Below, one piece after another: positions 57,201-64,000 of a stretch of 64,000 bases of DNA. Under the pieces are notes generated by a model. It worked only from the letters and a program-made list of their open reading frames with translations, was not told where the DNA came from and searched no databases. The stretch spans positions 806,001-870,000 of the forward strand of contig JAGTWJ010000017.1 in the NCBI GenBank assembly GCA_020064725.1, given 5' to 3'. The position numbers were made by a program, and so were the translations under genes. The stretch's first letter is position 1. The number at the start of each line of letters is the position of its first letter. The stretch is from Drechslerella dactyloides. Its lineage: Eukaryota; Ascomycota; Orbiliomycetes; Orbiliales; Orbiliaceae.

Positions 57201-59312
57201 AGCTGCAGATGAGCGAAGTACTAATCCAGAGGACCCACTTCCCAACTCCCCGAATGCCAGATAAATTAGGTTTAGTGTAAATATGAGAGGGCAAGACGTC
57301 GCCACCTTAGACGGGATCGTACAGATGTACTGGTACTTACAAGCAAAAGGATTTTGTATTTGCTCGCATATTGTAGGATGCTGACGGCGCGATTGAGGTT
57401 GCACAGAGAGCTGAAAACTAATTGCGGCGACGGGGTTGTTTACGCGACCAGTTGACACTAGGATACAGAAAAAATATATATGGTGTGGCACCCTCGAGCT
57501 CCCCTGTACCATATGTGCAAAGCCAAGGGTCCAGAAGTCTGGGTCACAAGTTGTGATATGCATGTCTAACGTGCAGTCGAGTCGCTAACACGTTCCGATC
57601 TTCCAGTCAAAGCCGTATTCAGAAGTGAAAAAGAGAACTAACATCCCACGCTCCTTTGGAAACTCTACCTACAGGAGAGTATTCTCGCTCTCTCTGATTC
57701 TCAATTTGATAACATTTGAATTCTCGTCAACTTTAGCCGTCTTCGGCAGGGTCATGCGATCAGAAGCCTCAGCATGGTATCTATGCATATAAGGTCTTCT
57801 ATTCTGTGGAGCTAATCAATTAAGTTGATTGCAGGGTAGCAATTACATGTAATGGCGCTAGCGCTAACCATAAAGGTGCTGTGACGAAAGTCCATGGGCC
57901 AGGGTGCATATCAAGTCTCAGAGATCAAACTGCAACGATAGCGGAGGCTGGCAGATAACGTAGAGAACACATGAGTGGTATAGAAGTCCAAGCTAAAATA
58001 TGCCACTAGAAGCTCTAGGCCCAAAGCATCTGAAAAGATCAAACGCAGGGCGGACATCGACGCCAGAAAGCAGATGTCAACTTTTAGTCTTGTTTTATAT
58101 CGGCCATATAGGAAAGAATGCGGCGCAAAACGTCGCTCGATCACGTCTGCAAGATCTATCATGATGCATAAGTCGATTTTTAGGGGCTTATCCCACCCAA
58201 TGCATCTTGACGAAATCCAAGATAGCATTGTTTGTTTCAATTTGCAGCTGGTCTTGGGGGCAAACGCGGATGCTCGCTGTTGAATGCTGCTCTAAATGTA
58301 AAATGGGATGAGAAACCAATTGTGGATCCGAGCCTCGGGACAGGGGATGGGATTCATATTCTTGAGTTCGGCATCCGCAACTCAAATGCCGCGTAAGGTG
58401 GATATTCTCCGTTGTTACGGGCAGTTATATATCATGCGGCGGCATGTTACTGAGCTCCTACATCTCACGGCTGTGGATACATTTCCCGGCAGTTTTACTC
58501 TATCGCTTCTATATTACTTGTCATCTCAATTGCGTCCGAGGAAGACTAGTGACACGGAAGGAGACTTATCTATATTTCCGACACCTGCACGGGGGATTCA
58601 TGGTCACGACCGGCGGTTAATTGTGATTTCCACTGATCTCGATTACAAGAGTAGTCCAACTCAGCAGGCACAAGTGACTGTAGCACGCCCAGCAGAACAA
58701 CATTGCAAATAGATGCTTTGTGAGTGGTATCTCTATCTGACCGGTGCCTTATCTGTGGTATTTGGCGGAATTTAGTGCCGAGCTAGCACCAGGAAGTCGT
58801 TTAAGAAATACTTGTATTGACCTTTTCACTGTTAGCTGGTTTTGGGGCCCACCTGTTGTCACTTCAGCACTTTTAACCGTGCTAACTAGTTCTCCTGATA
58901 CGCTAATGGGCGAAGAAATCGAATTACTTACCTTCTTGAATCCATACATTCGATTATATATCGTTAGAACGCTTATTGGAATTAAATATCCATTTTGGGA
59001 CAGTCTTCATGCATGCAGCTCTATCTGAATGCAACACTGTCACATTGAGCTTGCTTTCGGATGCTGCTCTCCATAGCACCCGTAGGCCCTTGACGAAGGA
59101 TGTATCCCGCGACCTTTTGGAATTGAGTGTTGGTGGTAAGAGGTATTTGTTGTATTTCTTGCGTTGGCCCATCCAAACGCCCGCCAAGCAATTAACGTTT
59201 ATCGCGAGTCCTGGAGAACAACATCCTCCACCCCACCGCTTCGTTCCCCATCGACCGTCAATATCCACCTTCGCCTCCCGTCGACCGGCATCGGTCCAGC
59301 CAAGAAGCCAAA
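54265..59312. other. Gene-poor stretch of 5 kb
   Basis: No recognised gene. Frames such as 54,378-54,761 (plus), 57,177-57,563 (minus) and 58,308-58,712 (plus) are 127-134 codons long without motifs or convincing splice partners. It is moderately AT-rich, with many TATATA and TACGTA words. The last about 130 bp are C/T-rich and form the EMC6 leader. Confidence 0.55.
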
Positions 59313-59704
59313 ATGAACGCCGAGGAGCGCGACCTCCAACTCCATCCCATTGTCCCGGAGAATGTCATCGCCAACTCCAAAGTCAGTCTCACAACCCTCC
59401 ACCTTTCCAAGTTCCGTCACTAATCAGACCTACCGAACAGACAATAGTCGATCTCCACTCCCTCTCTTCCTCGCTGCTTGGAATTGCGGCTGGAATCCTT
59501 GGTCTAGAATCGTACTCCGGCTTTCTCTTCTACCTCCTCGGCACGCTATTTGTCAGCTTCCTTATCATCACTTTCCCGATGGGCGGTAAACCGAATGTGT
59601 ACGTGCGGGGCGGCTGGAAGGATGTTGTCTTAGCGGACGTAACAGGCGGAGTTATGGGCTACGTGCTCACCTGGACGCTGTTCTTCGGGCTGGTGAGGGT
59701 ATAG
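59313..59704 (+). CDS. EMC6: ER membrane protein complex subunit 6
   Basis: Two exons, 59313..59381 and 59441..59704, with a 59-bp phase-0 intron (GTCAGT...ACAG), give 110 aa, the usual family length. EMC6 is a core membrane subunit of the EMC, which inserts tail-anchored and multi-pass proteins into the ER membrane. Visible: a hydrophilic N-terminus with VPENVIANSK; a first hydrophobic helix in SSLLGIAAGILGLES, a hallmark of the family; YSGFLFYLLGTLFVSFLIIT as the second; and a last hydrophobic helix VTGGVMGYVLTWTLFFGLV. The start follows a C/T-rich leader (AAAATGAAC). It converges with UTP12, whose stop lies 328 bp away. Confidence 0.93.
59382..59440 (+). other. Intron of EMC6
   Basis: 59 bp, donor GTCAGT, acceptor ACAG, phase 0; joins VIANSK to TIVDLHSLSSSLLG. 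Confidence 0.9.
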
Positions 59705-60032
59705 GCTCGGGCCGATATATCGACATGTATCTATCTATATCGCGGAGTTACGGTGTTTCATCATTTCATTGGAATTCCAGGTGCATACAGCTCCAAAGCC
59801 GTTAGCAGTTGCTGACACAGTGGTAAATCCACACGATCAGTCTAAATATACGTTTCCAGTGCTATATCGACCTCAAATACTCCTGAAATGGACTTAGCCT
59901 CGCAGCTTACTAGTGTCGATGCCAGGAAAGCTGCAACACTGTATGCGTTCGTATCTAGACCTCTAAACTTTTATATTAATGGTACAGAGACTCCTACTAT
60001 CTTACAAGCGACGCAACATCGTTCCCGAGTCA
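59705..60032. other. Shared 3' intergenic region of EMC6 and UTP12
   Basis: 328 bp between two convergent stops, AT-rich, with TATATCGACATG-type words. Nothing else seen. Confidence 0.6.
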
Positions 60033-63000
60033 CTAAGCGATATTCACAAACGTCCGCTTCCGTCGACCGCGTTTCTCCTCTTCCTCGGCCTTCTCGAACT
60101 CCTCTACGTCCAAGAAACCATTCTTTCCTTTTTCCGCGGCCCTCTCCCGCACATATCTCACTCCCGCCATATTAAACCCCATCTCGTCTTTCTGCCGCCT
60201 CAGCCCATCTTTCAAACCACATCTTACACCCTCTAACAACACTCTCATCCGTTTGCTCGACACTATGCTCTCGTGATGAGTCTTGAGCAGGAAGAAGACT
60301 ATCCTGCACGTCAGCGGCATGTTCCATTCACGCTTAGCCCAGATCTCAAGAATCCTGAATAGGTCCATAACTCGGTCGAATGGCAGCACAAGAAGGGCAT
60401 CCTGTAGATGACTCGGCTGGATCTTTGAAACCGTGTCAAACACGTGCTGTTCTGCGGAGATGTCGCCGAAGGCGCGGAAGATGATGTTCCTCTCCGGTTT
60501 GGGGATTGCTGCAGCGGGGTTTGCAGCCTTCTTAGCGTCATACTCCACGATGGCATCCAAATCCGTGATAGCGAGATCCAGAGCCTCAATTATCCGCTCG
60601 CCGTCTTTGAGCGTCTCCATGGTTTGTTTACCGGCACGCGACGATTCTGGTTGCTCGGCATCTCCGTTAAGATTTGTGTCTTCGAGAGACTTCGTCAAGT
60701 TACTCTCGTAGAGTTCCTCCAGCTCCTTTTCTCGTTCTTCCTCAAGGAATATCTATTACATCATGGCATTAGTATGTTCTGACCTCACTGTACTTCGATA
60801 GGAATGAGATATACATACTTGGTCGTCTGTCTCTTCCCATGTTCTAATGCTCTTGTCGTGGCCGGCACTGACTACCAGCTGTTCACCACGGCCCTTGCTT
60901 ACCGCCATAGCCCATACCTCTCCAAAATGGCCCTCCAGCTTCATGATGATTTCAAATTTGTCGCCGTCCCAGTACTTGAGCATTCGATCCTTGCTAGCCG
61001 AGAAGAAGTTGTGTCCTGTTTTCTCAAAGCCAACTGCCATGACGCTGTCCGTGTGGGCAAAAAATGACTTGTGACAGTCCCCGAAATCGAGACCCCAAAG
61101 ACGAACATTCTTGTCTGCTGATGAGGTGATGATGAGTTTTGAATCCGAGGAGATGTCCATGGCTAGGACGGGGAGCTTATGGCCATAGAGATTGTGCAGG
61201 AGTTTGAGAGAATCCGTGAAGAACACCTTGACGGTGTTATCGAGTAATGCAACGGCGAGCAGCTGGCCATTTGGAGTGAACCGCAGTGATAATATGTCGT
61301 CATTTAGCTTCAGTGTCCGTGTGTGAGCCAGTCGTAACTTCGCTGTCGTCCGTGTGGTTCCCAGAACCTCCTCTTGGACAATTTCAAAGTTCCAAAATTT
61401 CGCAGACTTGTCAGCGCTTCCGGTAACCACGCTTCTGCCGTCAGGATGCACGTGCAAAGACCATATTTCTTTCTCGTGAGCCTGGACGGTCTCGATCATA
61501 ACAGCTGACGCCACGTCAAAGAGTTCGAGTGCCCCTGACTTTGTGCCCACCACCACGATCTTGTCACCAGGGAGAAAGGAGCAGCAAAGCGCATAGCCGC
61601 ACTCGAATGTCCTCACGCAGCTTCCGGTTCGAACGTTCCATATCTTGAGGGAACCACTGGAGGCAGAAGCGAGCAGTGAGTCGTCAGAGCTCAGCGCCAG
61701 AGCGCGGACATCGGTTCGGTGGCCCGGCAGCTCGACAGAGTACAGTTTCGAATACTCTGAGATGGCTGCCTCCTTAGAAGTCGCATCCTTGCTTTTGTCC
61801 TTAGATACCGGGATATCGTACAGCTCCAGCAGGTTGTTCGTGCACGAGACCATTAGCTGCATTGACTTTGATGACTTGCCGGTATGCGCCCAGTGTATCG
61901 ACCGAGCTTTGCCTGGAGTTCTGACAAGAGTGTGCTGCACAAAGACCTCAGCAATATCCAGTTTCATTGGCGGATCCTCCATTTCCACGTCCTCCCCGCC
62001 ATCTTCCTTTCCTTTGCCCCTCTTGCGCTTTTTCTTTCGGCTCAAAACCTTTTGTATCTCCTTTTCATTCCTTACTTTGAAGATCTCCACGGATTTATCT
62101 GACCCATTGACTGCGAAGAACCTGCCATTCGAATGCCAGCTGATAGTGTATGGCCGATCTCTGCTGTGTCTGTGAATGACACCTTGCTCAACGATCCTTG
62201 CGACCTCATCCGCCGTACCTGCCGTCGCGATGGCTTTCCTTTCGATGGTCCAGACTTTCATCTCCCCATCGTTACCAGCAGTCACTGCGCCTTCCTCGTC
62301 CGCAGTGACGCCAAGAGCCCAGCATTCGCCAGCATGCGCGACGTGAGTTTCCACACAATGCTGACTCGACAGATCCCAAAGCTTTATCAACGTATCCTTC
62401 CCTGTCGTCAAGAGGTACCCGTGCTCTATCGTCGCCTGGTGCACAACATCGTCCGGGAAGTCCTCGGCCTTGAAGTGCAGAAATTCAAGCCCTGTAATCT
62501 GGTCCTTGTGCCCGCGCAACTTGAACAATCCAACTTCAGCGATCAGATCCCAAACGATTATGTCGGTGTCCTTCGAACCACTGGCGAGTCGGGTGCCGGT
62601 AGCGTCGTAGCATAGAGCAGTGATCGCAGATCGGTGGCCATTGAACGTAACAATAATCGTCGTTGTCTTTGAGTCCCAGAGGCGGATTGCGCCATCTGCA
62701 TGACTTTAATTAGCATTAGCCATTGAATAGTCCCACATGCCCTATCACCAGGTTGAAATTGAAATTGTCGAATACGCACCCAACCGCGAAGATGTCTGGA
62801 TCAGTCCTGCTCTGCTTGATGCATGTGACCTCGGATTTGCAGTTCGAATCTCTCCACCTGGCGACCAACTCTCCCTTCTTTACATCCCATGTTAGGACCT
62901 CCTCGTTGGCGGGGACTATCGCATGACCAGCGCTGGTATTTCGTGTCGCCGAGGCGGTATCTGTGTCGGGCGTCCAGATGATATTGGAGCTAGCGGATGC

Positions 63001-63051
63001 GACTATGCCGAACGATCGCGATTGTGCGAACCGGGCGTAGGATTTGACCAT
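60033..63051 (-). CDS. UTP12: Utp12/Dip2, WD40 subunit of the small-subunit processome
   Basis: Three exons, 63051..62780, 62703..60819 and 60752..60033, give 958 aa. Introns of 76 and 66 bp; the second has a TACTAAT branch site. The start MVKSYARFAQSRSFG matches the family start. Residues about 10-710 are tandem WD40 repeats with typical ends (HADGAIRLWD, TLIKLWDLSS, GSLKIWNV, KSAKFWNF, KNVRLWGLD, RMLKYWDGD, KSIRTWEE), forming two beta-propellers. A KKKRKRGKGK basic loop lies in the first half. Residues about 828-925 (SHLQDALLVLPF... to ...RYVRER) are the C-terminal Utp12 helical domain that binds Utp13 and other UtpB subunits. Nucleolar, required for processing of 18S pre-rRNA. The C-terminal tail is acidic, then basic (GRRKRT). 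Length is close to the yeast protein (943). Confidence 0.96.
60753..60818 (-). other. Intron 2 of UTP12
   Basis: 66 bp, donor GTATGT, acceptor ATAG, branch TACTAAT, phase 0; joins WEETDDQ to IFLEEEREKELEELYE. Confidence 0.92.
62704..62779 (-). other. Intron 1 of UTP12
   Basis: 76 bp, donor GTGCGT, acceptor AAAG, phase 2; joins DIFAVG to HADGAIRLWD, the conserved WD repeat. The neighbouring TGCAG acceptor would break the frame. Confidence 0.88.
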
Positions 63052-63328
63052 GTCGTTATGGCGTTTCGCGAGAGATAGAGCTTGTGCGACAAAAAAAAAT
63101 TGGTAGCGGCGCTCGTTTGCGAATCGCGAGAAATTTTGTGTGGCTTGAGCGCGCAGAGTTCCATACTGAAAAATGCCGTGTTGCAGGCGCAGTCCTCAGC
63201 ACTAGCGAAGGTGGGGCGCCGTCATCCTCAGCAACACCAAAGCTCCCAAAGCAAGCTTGACAAGCTCTCCACCAGCCGAGCTTCGTCGTCGACACTTCTA
63301 CCCGTCTTCGTGGATACCGTCAGTCGCG
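63052..63328. promoter_or_regulatory. Divergent promoter region between UTP12 and ARPC2
   Basis: 277 bp separate the two start codons, so both genes must share promoter DNA. A poly-A tract (63,091-63,099) lies 40 bp upstream of UTP12. No TATA box is obvious. Confidence 0.6.
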
Positions 63329-64000
63329 ATGCTGCTCCTCGAATACCACAGCTTGCTGATTCACCAGATCCTCACCGAGAGGTTCAACGGGTATGTCCGT
63401 GCTCTGTAGCAGTACCTGTCGCAGGCTAACATGTCACCATTCAATGGCCGTATAGCCCCACACCCGCCACAATTGATCAGGTTATCCCAGATTTCGACGG
63501 CGTTATCTACCACATTTCCACCCCAGAATCGAAAACCAAGATTCTGGTCTCTTTATCGATAAAATGCTATAAGGACTTGTTAAAGTACGGCGCGAAAGAC
63601 GTGCTGCAGCGTGAATATGGGGGCTTGATCGTCGACCCTGAGCCGGGGTACGACTTCTCGTTATTGGTGGATCTGGAGGCCCTGCCAGAGGATAAAGGTA
63701 TCCTACATGCCTTAAATCTCCACAATTCTATCGGTGACCGCGACTGATGCCCAAATGATAGAGCAACGAGATGATCTGATCCGCCGCGTCTCCCTCCTCA
63801 AGCGTAATGCCATGGCTGCCCCGTTCGAGCGCGCCTTCGACTCCCACTATCAACTACTCGCCGAAGCGTCCAAATTTACATCCGAATCCGCCCCGTCATC
63901 CTCCGATACAGAGGTTATGGCAATTCAGTACCGCGATGAGGAGGCAATTTATATCAAGCCTTCGCATGATCGGGTCACTGTCATCTTCTCCACCGTCTTC
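63329..64000 (+). CDS. ARC35: Arp2/3 complex subunit 2 (p34), partial at the window end
   Basis: Exons 63329..63390, 63456..63697 and 63762..>64000; introns of 65 and 64 bp in phases 2 and 1 with GTATGT/GTATCC donors and TATAG/GATAG acceptors. The start MLLLEYHSLLIHQILTERFN and the following TIDQVIPDFDGVIYHIS, VSLSIKCYKDLLKYGAKDVL, YGGLIVDPEPGYDFSLLVD, LLKRNAMAAPFERAFD and DRVTVIFSTVF are family hallmarks of ARPC2, which with ARPC4 forms the core of the Arp2/3 complex that nucleates branched actin at endocytic patches. The frame is intact to the end of the window, covering roughly half of the protein. Divergent from UTP12. Confidence 0.95.
63391..63455 (+). other. Intron 1 of the ARPC2 gene
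   Basis: 65 bp, donor GTATGT, acceptor ATAG, branch-like GCTAAC, phase 2; joins ERFNG to PTPATIDQV. Confidence 0.9.
63698..63761 (+). other. Intron 2 of the ARPC2 gene
   Basis: 64 bp, donor GTATCC, acceptor ATAG, phase 1; joins ALPEDKE to QRDDLIRRVSLLK. Confidence 0.88.

Noticed and set aside
1..64000. Biosynthetic gene cluster, CRISPR array or viral system
   Set aside because: No PKS, NRPS, terpene synthase, P450 or transporter frames, no spacer-repeat array and no viral structural or replication genes were seen.

Overview
The window is from a filamentous ascomycete fungus (Pezizomycotina-like), eukaryotic nuclear DNA. Support: most genes carry short spliceosomal introns (mostly 59-131 bp, one of about 235 bp) with GT...AG ends and CTAAC/ACTAAT-type branch sites. 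The gene content is fungal: LCL3 (an ascomycete-specific nuclease family), SEC9 with NPY repeats, UTP12, EMC6, ARPC2 and a C2H2 transcription factor. There are no operons, prophages or CRISPR arrays. Gene density is very low, about a dozen well-supported genes in 64 kb, separated by long stretches without genes.

Layout. 1-430: probable Copia-type LTR fragment. 2.7-4.5 kb (-): F-box/cysteine-rich protein A. 5.0-6.0 kb (-): LCL3, with an odd basic tail. 8.65-9.9 kb (-): SEC9 t-SNARE. 12.8-16.5 kb (+): a gene island with a small two-exon gene (91 aa), pyridoxal kinase (BUD16) and dUTPase (DUT1) carrying a possible mitochondrial presequence. 16.5-34.4 kb: an 18-kb stretch with no recognisable gene, rich in tetranucleotide repeats and GCTAACTAGC-like palindromes. 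It ends in a pyrimidine-rich probable long leader of a C2H2 zinc-finger regulator (34.4-35.7 kb, +). 35.7-43.5 kb: a second gene-poor stretch. 43.5-45.2 kb (-): F-box/cysteine-rich protein B, a clear paralogue of A. 47.5-50.8 kb (-): a large SR/RE-repeat protein with a degenerate RING-like C-terminus. 50.8-53.1 kb: unresolved, possibly broken coding DNA. 53.15-54.26 kb (-): a secreted protein with a nidogen-like (NIDO) look. 54.3-59.3 kb: no gene seen. 59.3-64 kb: a housekeeping block with EMC6 (+), UTP12 (-, convergent) and ARPC2 (+, partial, divergent from UTP12).

How the genes relate. I see no single pathway or biosynthetic cluster. The housekeeping genes serve secretion (SEC9, EMC6), nucleotide and vitamin metabolism (DUT1, BUD16), ribosome assembly (UTP12) and actin (ARPC2). 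The most unusual items are the two paralogous F-box/Cys-cluster proteins about 41 kb apart, the very large non-coding territory around the C2H2 regulator, the start-codon arrangement of DUT1, and the SR/RE octad-repeat protein. Splice junctions were placed by hand from reading-frame phase and family conservation. No database search was possible.
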